The notes: generated by a model from the letters alone, not told the origin. Shown: positions 53,271 through 62,264, counted from the stretch's first letter. The stretch is 64,000 nt of DNA from Streptoalloteichus hindustanus (GCF_900129375.1 NZ_FQVN01000001.1:744001-808000), one strand, 5' to 3'. Numbers and translations: made by a program.

Positions 53271-54095
53271 GTGGAGATGCCCGCACTGGTTGCCTCGGAC
53301 GTGGACGGCACGCTGCTCGACCCGATGGAGCGGGTGACCGGCCGAACGGCCGCCGCCGTCCGCCGCGTCGTCGCGGCCGGGACGCCCTTCGTGCTGGTCA
53401 CCGGCCGGCCGCCGCGCTGGGTGGCGCCGGTCGTGGACGCGCTGGGCGTGGCCGGCCTCGCGGTGTGCGCCAACGGCGCGGTGCTCTACGACGCGGCCGA
53501 GCGCCGTGTCCTCCACGCGGAGGTGTTGGACCCGGTGCTGTTGCACGACGCCGCCTCGGCGCTGGACCGCGCGCTGCCCGGTTGCGCGGTCGCGGTGGAG
53601 CGGGTGAGCCACGGTCACGGCGAGTTCCTCGCCGAGAACCGCTACCGGCACTTCCTCGCCGAGCCCGACTACGAGCACGCGTGGCCGGACGCCGACTCCA
53701 CCGAGGCGCAGCGGGCCGAGGTCCTCGGCCACCCGGCGATCAAGCTGCTCGTCCGGCACCGGGAGATGAGCAGCGCGGCGATGGCGGCCACGGCCGGGGA
53801 GGTGCTCGGCGGGGCGGTGGACATCACCTACTCGACGGGCGCGGGCCTGTTGGAGCTGTCCGCGCCCGGCGTCACGAAGGCCACCGGGCTGGCGGCGGTC
53901 GCCGAGCGACTCGACGTCGACCGGGCCGGGGTGGTGGCCTTCGGCGACATGCCCAACGACCTGCCGATGTTGCGGTGGGTGGGGCACGGGGTGGCGATGG
54001 CCAACGCGCACCCGGAGGTGCTCGCCGTCGCCGACGAGGTCGCCGCGCCCAACTCGGAGGACGGCGTCGCGCAGGTGCTGGAGCGCTGGTTCTGA
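53271..54095 (+). CDS. Cof-type HAD-IIB phosphatase
   Basis: 274 aa. DxDGT nucleophile motif in LVASDVDGTLLDP (about 6-18), cap domain (about 85-185) and the GDxxND motif VVAFGDMPNDLPML (about 222-235). Sugar- or cofactor-phosphate phosphatases; substrate unknown. GTG 53271 follows CAGGAT (53259-53264) by 6 nt; GTG 53268 is the alternative. Confidence 0.88.
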   Translation: MEMPALVASDVDGTLLDPMERVTGRTAAAVRRVVAAGTPFVLVTGRPPRWVAPVVDALGVAGLAVCANGAVLYDAAERRVLHAEVLDPVLLHDAASALDRALPGCAVAVERVSHGHGEFLAENRYRHFLAEPDYEHAWPDADSTEAQRAEVLGHPAIKLLVRHREMSSAAMAATAGEVLGGAVDITYSTGAGLLELSAPGVTKATGLAAVAERLDVDRAGVVAFGDMPNDLPMLRWVGHGVAMANAHPEVLAVADEVAAPNSEDGVAQVLERWF

Positions 54096-54132
54096 CCTCA
54101 CCCGCCCGCCCGCGGTGGGCGGCCCCACCACG

Positions 54133-54150
54133 CCGGGTCGACTGACCCGG
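54133..54150. terminator. Hairpin between convergent HAD and MerR genes
   Basis: CCGGGTC-GACT-GACCCGG, 7-bp perfect stem. Weak stand-alone terminator; GC-rich dyads flank it. Confidence 0.4.
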
Positions 54151-54203
54151 GACAGGACCGCGTTCCGGGACGAGACGGCCACGGGAACCGCGGGTGGTCG
54201 TGG

Positions 54204-55031
54204 TCAGGGGAGAAGGTCGCTCATCAGGTGGTTCAGGTCCCGCCAGATGTCCGCGGACCCGGGGAGCCGCGCGGACAGCAGCTCCCCGGTGATCGCGAGC
54301 ACGCGGCGCTGGCTCGGGTTGAGGCCGCTGATCCAGTCCGTCAGCAGGGCGGTCTCGACGCCGGGCGGCGCATCGTCCCCCGCACGGTTCTCCGCCCTGA
54401 CCTGGTCGATCTCCTCTCCGAGCTGGTCGTGGACGAAGTCGGCGAAGTCCGCGCCGAGGCGGCGGACCTCCGGGTCGTCCGGGTGGCGGCGGGCCAGCTC
54501 GACCATGCGGCGGCCCAGCTCGGCGCTCACCGCCAGCATCGGCCCGTCGGCCACCTGCCGGTACCAGTCCAGCAGCGCGGCGCCCACCTGCTCGTCGATC
54601 GCGAGCGCCAGCAACAGGGTCTCCTTCTCCTGCCGCAGGTGGTCCTGGTCGACCCCGAGGGCGGCCAGCCGGCCGAACACCTCGGCGAACCCGGGCGGCA
54701 GCTCCGGGTCGGTCGGCCGCCGCCGCAGCTCGGCCAGCCGTCGGCGGCGCTCGGCGATGTCGCGCTGCCGGTCGGCCAGCTCGGCGTCCAGCGCCGCCAA
54801 CGCCTCGTCCAGCGAGCCGGGCTCGTCCAGCAGCTCGCGCACCCGCTCCAGCGGCAGGCCCACGTCGCGCAGCCGGCGGATGCGGATCAGCCGGACCAGG
54901 GCGTGCGCGCCGTAGCGGCGGTAGCCGGAGTGGTCGCGCGGCGGCTCCGCCAGCAGCCCCGTGGCGTGGTAGTGCCGGACCGCCCGCACGGTCGTGCCGG
55001 CGCGTCTGGCCAGCTCACCGATGGTCAGCAA
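54204..55031 (-). CDS. MerR family transcriptional regulator
   Basis: 275 aa. N-terminal MerR winged HTH: TIGELARRAGTTVRAVRHY (residues 3-21) and GYRRYGAHALVRLIRI, then the dimerisation coiled coil (about 85-120) and a C-terminal helical domain (about 130-270) reminiscent of TipAS-like effector domains. It overlaps the 3' end of the MFS gene by 17 bp. Likely controls the exporter through the palindrome 56293-56313. Confidence 0.9.
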   Translation of the reverse strand: MLTIGELARRAGTTVRAVRHYHATGLLAEPPRDHSGYRRYGAHALVRLIRIRRLRDVGLPLERVRELLDEPGSLDEALAALDAELADRQRDIAERRRRLAELRRRPTDPELPPGFAEVFGRLAALGVDQDHLRQEKETLLLALAIDEQVGAALLDWYRQVADGPMLAVSAELGRRMVELARRHPDDPEVRRLGADFADFVHDQLGEEIDQVRAENRAGDDAPPGVETALLTDWISGLNPSQRRVLAITGELLSARLPGSADIWRDLNHLMSDLLP

Positions 55032-56274
55032 TCCCGACCTCCACCGCTTCCGACTGCTCGCCCGCCCCGGGCTCCGGCCGCTGGCGGAGCTGGCGCCGCA
55101 GGCCCGGCCAGCACACCGTCCCGACCGTGATCACGACCAGGGCCACCGCGATCAGTCTGCCGGTGTCGCGCACGCCCCAGTGCTCCAGGAGCAGCCCGGC
55201 GCCGAGCAGACCGAGGGGCATCGAGGCCAGCACGCCCGCGTTCTGCAACCCCATCACGCGGCCCCGCGCCTCGTCCGGCACCCGCTCGACCGACAACACC
55301 GACAGCAACGGCTGCATCGGCCCGGCCGCGGCGCCCGTGACGAAGCCGGCCGCCAGCATCCACCAGAAGCCCGGCAGCGCCGTCAGCCAGACCAGGCCGG
55401 CCAGGGTGAGCAGGTTGCAGCCGAGGAACCACCCCCACCGCGAGATCCGCTGGCCGACGGCGGCGTACAGGCCGTTGCCGAGCAGGCTGCCCAGCGTGAT
55501 CGCGGTGACCACGACGCCGAACCGCTCCGGTTCGCCGACGGCCGTGAGGTGCACCGGGATCACCAAACCCTGGAACGGCCCCATGACCAGCACGAACAAC
55601 AGGGAGAGCACGGTCAGCCCGCCGATCACCGAGTCCCGGCGGAGCACCGCGAACCCCTCCCGCAGCTCCCCGAGCACCCCCTGTCGCGCGGTGGCGGCCG
55701 GCTCCCCGGACAGGTCCCCGGGTTGGGCGAGGGTGAGCAGCGCCGCGAGCGCGGAGCAGCCGGCGGTCACCCACAGCACGCTCGCCTCGTCCACCAGCGT
55801 CACCAGCAGCGCACCCGCGCCGGGCCCGATGACGAGCACGAGCGCCGACAGCGCCTCCTTCAGGCCGGCCAGTCGCTCCAACGGCATCCCGGCCCGTGCG
55901 GCCACGGCGGGGAACAACGTCTCCCGCGCCGTCATCCCCGGGACGTCGAACAACGCGCCCACCAGCCCGAGCACCACGAACCAGCCCAGGTTCAGGCCGA
56001 ACACGGCGTCCACCACCGGCAGCGCGGCCACCGACGCGGCCGAGGCGACGTCAGCGCCGATCGACAGCCGGCGCCGGTCGACCCGGTCGGCCACGACCCC
56101 GCCCAGCAGCGCGGCGAGCAGGGAGGGCAGCGCCGTCACGGCGGCGACGGTGCCGGCCGCCGTGGCATCACCTGTTCGAGCGAGTACGAGGAGTGGGGTC
56201 ACCACCCCGGCGACCATGTTGCCGAGCAGCGAGAACGCGTCCGCTGCCAGATAGGGGACGACGGAGAGCTTCAC
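55015..56274 (-). CDS. MFS transporter, predicted drug efflux
   Basis: 419 aa, about 12 membrane helices; begins KLSVVPYLAADAFSLLGNMV and has the A-like motif LLGGVVADRVDRRRL after helix 2-3 (about 65-79). Similar to actinobacterial multidrug/macrolide exporters (MFS_3-type). GTG 56274 lies just downstream of a MerR-type palindrome. Cotranscribed with the overlapping MerR gene. Confidence 0.88.
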   Translation of the reverse strand: MKLSVVPYLAADAFSLLGNMVAGVVTPLLVLARTGDATAAGTVAAVTALPSLLAALLGGVVADRVDRRRLSIGADVASAASVAALPVVDAVFGLNLGWFVVLGLVGALFDVPGMTARETLFPAVAARAGMPLERLAGLKEALSALVLVIGPGAGALLVTLVDEASVLWVTAGCSALAALLTLAQPGDLSGEPAATARQGVLGELREGFAVLRRDSVIGGLTVLSLLFVLVMGPFQGLVIPVHLTAVGEPERFGVVVTAITLGSLLGNGLYAAVGQRISRWGWFLGCNLLTLAGLVWLTALPGFWWMLAAGFVTGAAAGPMQPLLSVLSVERVPDEARGRVMGLQNAGVLASMPLGLLGAGLLLEHWGVRDTGRLIAVALVVITVGTVCWPGLRRQLRQRPEPGAGEQSEAVEVGIADHR

Positions 56275-56292
56275 ACGAACGAGGGAACAGGG

Positions 56293-56313
56293 TTGACCCT
56301 GCGTCAGGGTCAA
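56293..56313 (-). promoter_or_regulatory. MerR-type operator
   Basis: TTGACCCTG-CGT-CAGGGTCAA: perfect 9-bp inverted repeat with a 3-bp spacer. On the minus strand it opens with TTGACC, a good -35. MerR regulators typically bind a dyad between -35 and -10 with a long spacer. The MFS start codon is 18 bp downstream. Confidence 0.7.
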
Positions 56314-56377
56314 GCCGGGGCGTCCCACCGGGCTGAGCGGCGCTCCAGGGTCAGGTCGTCGTCGGTGGTGTTCCCAC

Positions 56378-56447
56378 CGGAGTCCTCACAGCGGAGTCCT
56401 CACAGCGGAGTTCTCGCAGTGGAGTTCTCGCAGTGGAGTTCTCACTG
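56378..56447. repeat. Five 14-bp tandem repeats
   Basis: Units of CGGAGTCCTCACAG (56378, 56392), CGGAGTTCTCGCAG (56406) and TGGAGTTCTC(G/A)C(A/T)G (56420, 56434). Unit 5 overlaps the stop codon of the amidase gene (56442). Between convergent-tail MFS promoter region and the amidase 3' end. Confidence 0.9.
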
Positions 56448-57575
56448 CGACATCAGTTCGGCCACGCGCTGCCGCAGCCAGGGGAGTCGCGCGTACGCGG
56501 CGTCTCCCGGGCACTCGGTCACGCTGACGTCGCGGTGCGCGAACAGCGTCGGGAGCTGGACCTGCTGGCCCTGCGGGTACCTGTTGCTGGCGCCACCGCC
56601 CGAGACGAGGGTGGCGGAGCCCGCCGGGTCGATGCCGTGCACCCGGAACTTCCACGCCAGCCAGGTCGCGGCGGCCTCCACGACCGCGTCCGTCGGCTGG
56701 TCCGCGCTGTGGTGCCCGAGCATCGAGACGCTCGTCGTCCCGCTGTTGAAGCCGATCGCGTGCGCGCCGATCACCGGGCGGTCCATCCCGCCGTGCCGAC
56801 CCTCGAACGTCTGGCCGTACCGGTCGACCAGCACGTGGTAGCCGATGTCGCACCACCCCAAGGTCCTGGCGTGGTACGCGTAGATCCCCCGCATGAGCTG
56901 TGCGGACTGCCCGGCCGTGTAGTCGTTGGGCCCCGCCGTGTGGTGCAGGGTGGCGGCCGACACGGCGTCGGCGTACGAGGGCTCCGCGCAGCGCAGGCCC
57001 TCGTCGGCGCCCCAGTCCGCGCGGGTCAGCACCCGCAGGATGCCGCGCCCGTCGGACTCGGGCGTGGGGGCGTGGCCGGGGTCGACCAGCGCGACCGACA
57101 GGGCGGTGGCGCGGGAGCGCACCTGCACCCGGTCCTGGAACCCGGTCCACAACGGCTCGCTGAACCACCTGGTCCGGCCGCCGCGCCGCTCGACGTGGAG
57201 CACCTCCGCGTGCGTCCACGGCGTCCACCCGCCGTCCCGGCCGGCGCGCACCTCGACCTCCCCGTCCGGCTCGCCGAAGCCGACCACGCCGACCACGGCG
57301 AACTCCCCGCCGTCGCCGGTCTCCCGCACGGCGTCCGGGTCGAGGTCATTCGGGTCGAGGTCGGGCGGGTCGGGCACGGGCACCGAGCGGACCGAGGTCT
57401 CCGTGCCGGGCGCGGCCCCGGACGACGACTCGGGCGGTGACCAGGGCGGAGGTCCGGGCAGTGCCTCGGACAGCGCCCCGGCGGGCGCGGGCGAGGCGGG
57501 TCTTCCGGTCAGGGGCGTGGTGACGAGCAGCGACAGGACCAGGACGAGACAGCTGACGGGCGTGGCGTGACGCAT
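56442..57575 (-). CDS. Secreted N-acetylmuramoyl-L-alanine amidase (PGRP type)
   Basis: 377 aa. Signal peptide (about 1-25), Pro/Glu-rich linker (to about 85), a beta-rich domain (about 85-180, EFAVVGVVGFGEPDGEVEVR), then a peptidoglycan-recognition/amidase_2 domain (about 200-370): zinc ligands in ATLHHTAGPND, HARTLGWCDIGYHVLVDRYG and the C-terminal LFAHRDVSVTECPGD. Hydrolyses the MurNAc-L-Ala bond; likely wall turnover. ATG 57575 with GGGAGG 7 nt upstream; longer frame discarded. Confidence 0.9.
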   Translation of the reverse strand: MRHATPVSCLVLVLSLLVTTPLTGRPASPAPAGALSEALPGPPPWSPPESSSGAAPGTETSVRSVPVPDPPDLDPNDLDPDAVRETGDGGEFAVVGVVGFGEPDGEVEVRAGRDGGWTPWTHAEVLHVERRGGRTRWFSEPLWTGFQDRVQVRSRATALSVALVDPGHAPTPESDGRGILRVLTRADWGADEGLRCAEPSYADAVSAATLHHTAGPNDYTAGQSAQLMRGIYAYHARTLGWCDIGYHVLVDRYGQTFEGRHGGMDRPVIGAHAIGFNSGTTSVSMLGHHSADQPTDAVVEAAATWLAWKFRVHGIDPAGSATLVSGGGASNRYPQGQQVQLPTLFAHRDVSVTECPGDAAYARLPWLRQRVAELMSQ

Positions 57576-57758
57576 CGCCCACCTCCCGGACACGACGATG
57601 TGCCGTGGTGCGTGGGAATCCTTCTGGTGCTCGCGCGATCGGGTGTTGCATCTGGTGCCGGTGGGAACAGTGTGCGCGCCGTCAGCCCATCTCGCAGCCC
57701 GAACGGGTGCAGCGGTGCCGTTCGCGTCGTCCACCCTGCGCGGGGCGGAGCGAGCGGG

Positions 57759-58475
57759 TCAGACCGCGGCGGCCGCCGAGACCAGCGGCCGGGCCGGTTC
57801 CGCGGCCGCCCACCAGGCGAAGGCGTCGGCGAGCTCGGCCGGGATCTCCCCGGGAACCCGCCGCTCGGCGTAGGCCGCCGCCAGCACGTTCACCGCGTCC
57901 TCGCCCACGCCGGAACGGGTCATGCCGACCGAGTTCACGCCGTGCAGCCGCGCCGGGCTGCCGAACGCCTTGGAGAAAGGCGGGATGTCCCTGGTCACCG
58001 CGCTGCCCATGCCCACCATCGAGCCCTGGCCGATCACCCGGCGCTGGTGCACCACCGCGTTCATCCCGACGTTCACGCCGTCGCCGACCAGCACGTGCCC
58101 GCCCAGGCTCACCGCGGCCGACAACGTCACCCGGTCGCCGACCTGGCCGTCGTGCGCCACGTACACCCGGTTCAGCAGCCAGCAGTCGGCGCCGACCCTG
58201 GTCGGCCGGTAGCTGCCCTGGTGGATCGTGCTCAGCTCGCGGATCACCGTGCGCGGCCCGATCTCCACACCCGCGTGCGCCAGCTCGCCGTCCCACGCCC
58301 GGTTGTGCGGCTCGCTGGAGATCTCCGGCGGGGTGCCGATCACGCAGCCCGGCCCGATCCAGCAGCCGTCCGCGATCCGGCACGGGCCGAGGACCACCGC
58401 GTTCGGGCCGATCACCACGCGCTCGCCCAGCTCGACGCCGTCACCGACTACCGCCGTCGGGTGTACCTGAGCCAA
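57759..58475 (-). CDS. LpxA-family acyltransferase (left-handed beta helix)
   Basis: 238 aa. Hexapeptide repeats (VHPTAVVGDGVELGERVVIG on) form a left-handed beta helix; the catalytic His of LpxA is kept in VYVAHDGQVGD (His108), and GGHVLVGDGVNVGMNAVVHQ plus FGSPARLHGVNSVGM match LpxA order. The C-terminal domain is short. Actinobacteria lack lipid A, so the acceptor is probably a UDP-amino sugar of a surface glycan or natural product. ATG 58475. Divergent from the gene at 58635. Confidence 0.8.
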   Translation of the reverse strand: MAQVHPTAVVGDGVELGERVVIGPNAVVLGPCRIADGCWIGPGCVIGTPPEISSEPHNRAWDGELAHAGVEIGPRTVIRELSTIHQGSYRPTRVGADCWLLNRVYVAHDGQVGDRVTLSAAVSLGGHVLVGDGVNVGMNAVVHQRRVIGQGSMVGMGSAVTRDIPPFSKAFGSPARLHGVNSVGMTRSGVGEDAVNVLAAAYAERRVPGEIPAELADAFAWWAAAEPARPLVSAAAAV

Positions 58476-58634
58476 CGCCGCCCCCGTCCTCGCCCGCCGT
58501 CCGGCGCGAGTCTACGAGCGACCCCGCCATCCCCCGGACGGGGTGGGTCCGGCCCGCCGGCCCGCCACCCGAACGGCGCTGTCCGTCCCGTCGTCGCCCT
58601 GCCAGGGTCGGGGCTGGGCGAGGGAGGCGACACC

Positions 58635-60671
58635 ATGCCAGTGGACCCGGAACAGACCCAGGTGCGGATGGTGCCCGGCGGCGACGGCGTCATCTACAGC
58701 GTCCGCTCCGACGGCAGCCTCCTCTGGTACCGGCACCGCGACTGGCTCAACGGGACCTTCGACTGGGCCAACAACGGCAACGGCGTCGCGATCGACGACG
58801 GGGGCTGGAACGAGTTCCGGACCGTGCTCGCCGCCGCCGACGGCCAGCTCTTCGGCCTGCGCGGCGACGGCACGTTGCGCTGGTTCCGGCACACCGCCGA
58901 CAAGGCGACCGGGCAGGGCACGTGGCACCCGCGCAGCGGCAGCGTCATCGGCGCGGGGTTCGACCGCTACCCCCGCGTCTTCGGCGGGTGGAACGGGGTC
59001 CTCTACGCGATCGACCCCGACGGGCGGCTCTTCTGGTACCGCTACCTCGCCGGCGACGGGAGCGACGGCGCGGGCGCGTGGGCCAACGGGGGAGCGGGCG
59101 CCCGGATCAGCGACGGGAACTGGAAGCCGATCATCGGCTACGCGGCGGACCCGCAGGGCGTCATCTACGGCGTGCAGCGCGGGGCCGTGCTGCTGTGGTG
59201 GCGGTACCTGACCGGCGACGGCACCAACGGGCCCGGCGCGTGGGCCAACAACGGCAAGGCGGTGCAGATCGGCACCGGGTGGCAACGCGAGCAGACCCGG
59301 GAGTGGTTCAGCAACGACAACGGCTCCTTCTACGCCGTCTTCGTCGACCGCGACGCGCCCGCGAAGAACAACCGGGACCACGAGCTGTACTGGTTCCGCC
59401 TCACCAACTGGCTCGACCCCACGGCGGGCGCGCGCTGGGTGGACGACAACGGCCGCCGGGTCGGCACCGGCTGGACGCTGGAGCGGAGCGCGGCGCTCCA
59501 GGGCTACCCCTCCACGCGGTCGGTCCGGCAGGGCGCCCGCATCTCCTTCCCCGTCTCGACGAACTTCCCGCACTACACCGCCACCGTGCGCCGCATGACC
59601 GGGCCGGGCCTCGACGGCCCCGTGGTCTGGGGACCGCGAACCCTCACCGGGCGGTTCCAGTTCCTGCGGTCCGGCTACCGGGCGACCGGCTGCGGCTGGG
59701 AACCCGACTTCGCGCTCGACGTGCCGACGGACTGGCGGTCCGGCTTCTACAACGCCACGCTCACCGGTCCCGGAGAGCTGCGCCACCACATCCCGTTCGC
59801 GGTCCGCCCCGCCGAACCCACCGCCCCGCTGGCGTTCCTGTTACCCCTGCTGACCCACAACGCCTACGACCACTGGGGCGGGCACAACCAGTACAGCTGG
59901 GACGAGGGACCGTGGACCCGCCAGCTCACCCTGCTGCGGCCGTCCGCGCTCGTGCACGTCGACCCGCCGGGCCGGATCGACGACCACTACTTCAGCGACC
60001 TGCTGCTCGTCCGGTGGCTGGAGCGGCACGGCATCGCGTACGACTGCTACCAGGACGCCGACCTGCACACCTCCGGCGACTGGCTCGACGCCTACCGCGC
60101 CGTGCTGCTCGGCTCGCACCCCGAGTACTGGACCGAGACCATGCGCGCCCGCGTCCTCGACTTCATGGCGCGGGGCGGCCGCGTCGTCTGCGTCGGCGGC
60201 AACAGCTTCTACGAGCGCGTCAACCTCACCGAGGACGGCACCGCCGTCATCCACCGCGCCCGCGACGGCGCCCGCTCGCTGTTCCGCGAGGAGGGCCTGC
60301 CCGAGTACCAGGTCCTGGGCACGTGGTGGGACGGCTACACCTACATGACCTTCGCGCCGTACCGCGTGGTCAGCGACCACCCCTTCCTCGCCGGCACGGG
60401 ACTGCGCGTGGGCGACCTGTTCGGCGCGGACGGCCACAACATGGGCGCCAGCGGGTGGGAGACCGACGCCGCCCCGGACAACCAGCCGGGGGTGCGGGTG
60501 ATCGCCGAGGGCACCCAGGGCGACGGCGGCGCGGACATGGTCCTCGCGGACCGGGGCGCCGGCGGCTGGGCGTTCACGGTCTCGTCGCTGACCTACGCCG
60601 GCGTCCTGGACACCGACGCCGCCGCCTCGAAGATCCTGCTCAACGCCGTCACCGCCGCCGTCACCCGCTAG
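58635..60671 (+). CDS. Tachylectin-domain plus DMFase-like fusion protein
   Basis: 678 aa. N-terminal half (about 1-270) has five or six repeats such as GVIYSVRSDGSLLWYRHRDW and GQLFGLRGDGTLRWFRHTAD, a tachylectin-2-type beta-propeller lectin. The C-terminal half (about 290-678) resembles the large subunit of N,N-dimethylformamidase (LLPLLTHNAYDHWGGHNQYS, YDCYQDADLHTSGDWLDAYR, LLGSHPEYWTETMRAR). No signal peptide or membrane helix. ATG 58635 with AGGGAGG 7 nt upstream. A lectin joined to an amidohydrolase-like domain suggests a glycan-targeted hydrolase; no activity is established. Confidence 0.75.
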   Translation: MPVDPEQTQVRMVPGGDGVIYSVRSDGSLLWYRHRDWLNGTFDWANNGNGVAIDDGGWNEFRTVLAAADGQLFGLRGDGTLRWFRHTADKATGQGTWHPRSGSVIGAGFDRYPRVFGGWNGVLYAIDPDGRLFWYRYLAGDGSDGAGAWANGGAGARISDGNWKPIIGYAADPQGVIYGVQRGAVLLWWRYLTGDGTNGPGAWANNGKAVQIGTGWQREQTREWFSNDNGSFYAVFVDRDAPAKNNRDHELYWFRLTNWLDPTAGARWVDDNGRRVGTGWTLERSAALQGYPSTRSVRQGARISFPVSTNFPHYTATVRRMTGPGLDGPVVWGPRTLTGRFQFLRSGYRATGCGWEPDFALDVPTDWRSGFYNATLTGPGELRHHIPFAVRPAEPTAPLAFLLPLLTHNAYDHWGGHNQYSWDEGPWTRQLTLLRPSALVHVDPPGRIDDHYFSDLLLVRWLERHGIAYDCYQDADLHTSGDWLDAYRAVLLGSHPEYWTETMRARVLDFMARGGRVVCVGGNSFYERVNLTEDGTAVIHRARDGARSLFREEGLPEYQVLGTWWDGYTYMTFAPYRVVSDHPFLAGTGLRVGDLFGADGHNMGASGWETDAAPDNQPGVRVIAEGTQGDGGADMVLADRGAGGWAFTVSSLTYAGVLDTDAAASKILLNAVTAAVTR

Positions 60672-60876
60672 CGGGGGCCGTCACCCCTCCGTGTCGGGCC
60701 GGACGCTCCGCGTCGCGGGCCGGCCGGTAGTCTGCGCGTGGTCCGGGCGTCGCCGCCGGCCGTCACCCCCTCCTCGCCAGGACGGGTGACCGACGAGCTC
60801 GACCTCCGGCGCGCCCGGCCGCCCCCGAGGAACAGGACCGATCGGTCGGGGATCGCCCCGAGCGAGGAGACAGCCC

Positions 60877-61908
60877 ATGAGCCTGGCAGGGACCGAGACG
60901 AACGGGACCGCGCCGCAGCGGCGGAAGCTGGTGTCGATCGTCGTGCCGGCCTTCAACGAGGCCGGCAACGCGGCGGGTCTCGTCGACTTCTACCGCCAGA
61001 TCCGCGCCACCCACCAGGAGTTCGACTTCGAGCTGGTCCTCGTCGACGACGGCTCGACCGACGGCACGGCCGACCTGGTGGTCCAGGCCCTGCGGCCGGA
61101 GGACCAGGCCAGGGTGTGCTCGTTCTCCCGCAACTTCGGCTCGCACGAGGCGCTCACCGCCGGCTTCCGGCTGTGCCGGGGCGACTGCGCCCTGACCCTC
61201 AGCGCCGACCTGCAGGAGTCGCTGGAGACGGTCGGCCGGTTCCTCGACGAGTGGCGCGCCGGCAACGAGGTCGTCTGGGGCATCCGGCGCACCCGCGCGG
61301 TGCCCAAGGGCGTCGGGAACATGTTCTCGCAGCTGTTCTCCCAGCTCTTCCACCGGCTCTCGGAGATCCCGACGTACCCCAAGGAGGGGCCGTCGCAGAT
61401 CCTGCTCGACCGGATCGTGCTGGACGCGCTCAACCGGATGGAGGAGCGCAACCGGAACATCTTCGGCATCATCGCCTGGATCGGATTCCGGCAGAGCCGC
61501 GTCGAGTTCGAGCAGCTCCCCCGCCCGTCGGGCAAGAGCAAGTGGACGAACAAGAAGAAGCTCAAACTGGTCGTCGACTCGTTCGTCGGGTTCGCCTACT
61601 CGCCGCTGCGGATGCCGGCGTGGGTGGGCACGGGTGTGGCCGCCGTGGGCGTGCTGTCCACCCTGACGACGCTGGTCGCCTCGCTGGTCACCTGGAGCAC
61701 CCCGGTCGGCTGGGCCCTCGTCGCCTCGCTGGTGACCACCTTCGGCGGCCTCAACCTCATGGTGCTGGGCATCATGGGCGAGTACCTGTGGCGCGCCGGC
61801 GACGACGCCCGCCGCCGCCCCACCTACGTCGTGCGGTCGGTCCGGGAGATCAGCCCGAGCGGCAGCTCGCTCGACGAGCGGCACGCCGTCGAGGCCAGCC
61901 GCTCCTGA
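60877..61908 (+). CDS. Family 2 glycosyltransferase with C-terminal membrane helices
   Basis: 343 aa. GT-A domain (about 15-230): VSIVVPAFNEAGNAAGLVDF, ELVLVDDGSTDGTADLV, LTLSADLQES (DXD-like), then two C-terminal helices (about 248-310). Polyprenol-phosphate sugar transferases (GtrB/Dpm1-like) have this form. ATG 60877 with GAGGAGA upstream. In a putative surface-sugar locus with the neighbouring LpxA-like, flippase-like and DegT genes. Confidence 0.88.
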   Translation: MSLAGTETNGTAPQRRKLVSIVVPAFNEAGNAAGLVDFYRQIRATHQEFDFELVLVDDGSTDGTADLVVQALRPEDQARVCSFSRNFGSHEALTAGFRLCRGDCALTLSADLQESLETVGRFLDEWRAGNEVVWGIRRTRAVPKGVGNMFSQLFSQLFHRLSEIPTYPKEGPSQILLDRIVLDALNRMEERNRNIFGIIAWIGFRQSRVEFEQLPRPSGKSKWTNKKKLKLVVDSFVGFAYSPLRMPAWVGTGVAAVGVLSTLTTLVASLVTWSTPVGWALVASLVTTFGGLNLMVLGIMGEYLWRAGDDARRRPTYVVRSVREISPSGSSLDERHAVEASRS

Positions 61909-62264
61909 CGTCTCGCGGTCCGCACGGGCGCCGGCGCGGCCTTCCCGCCGCCGGCGCCCGTACGGCCTCCTCCCGCGCCGCTGACCTCGCCGCGGCCTCT
62001 GCCGTTCCACCCGTCCGGTACGCCCGTCGCCCCCTCAGGACGTCAGTCCCCTCCGCGATACTGGAAATCGGGGGGACCCCCTGGGTAACGGTGTTTTGGA
62101 CGGATTCGCCCCCTTACATGGCCGAATCCGCGGGCTGGTGGCGAAATCAGGGCAGTCCTAAGGGTTCGCGGGCGCGGGACGACACCCCCGGCCGGAGCCA
62201 ACGCCCGCCCTCACCCCGTGCCGTCGAGGACCCGTCCGCCGCAGACGCAAGGCCGGGCACAAGA
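61909..62264. other. Structured intergenic region, no gene seen
   Basis: About 355 bp between convergent genes, less GC-rich in the middle (62070-62165). Contains GGGGGG-ACCCCC (62070-62081) and an 8-bp inverted repeat CGGATTCG / CGAATCCG (62101-62108 and 62123-62130). No ORF with an RBS and homology, and no known RNA family recognised. Confidence 0.5.

Noticed and set aside
58635-60671. Prophage tail or lectin cassette at the right end
   Set aside because: No phage structural or integrase genes, and flanking genes are ordinary sugar-pathway genes with normal composition.
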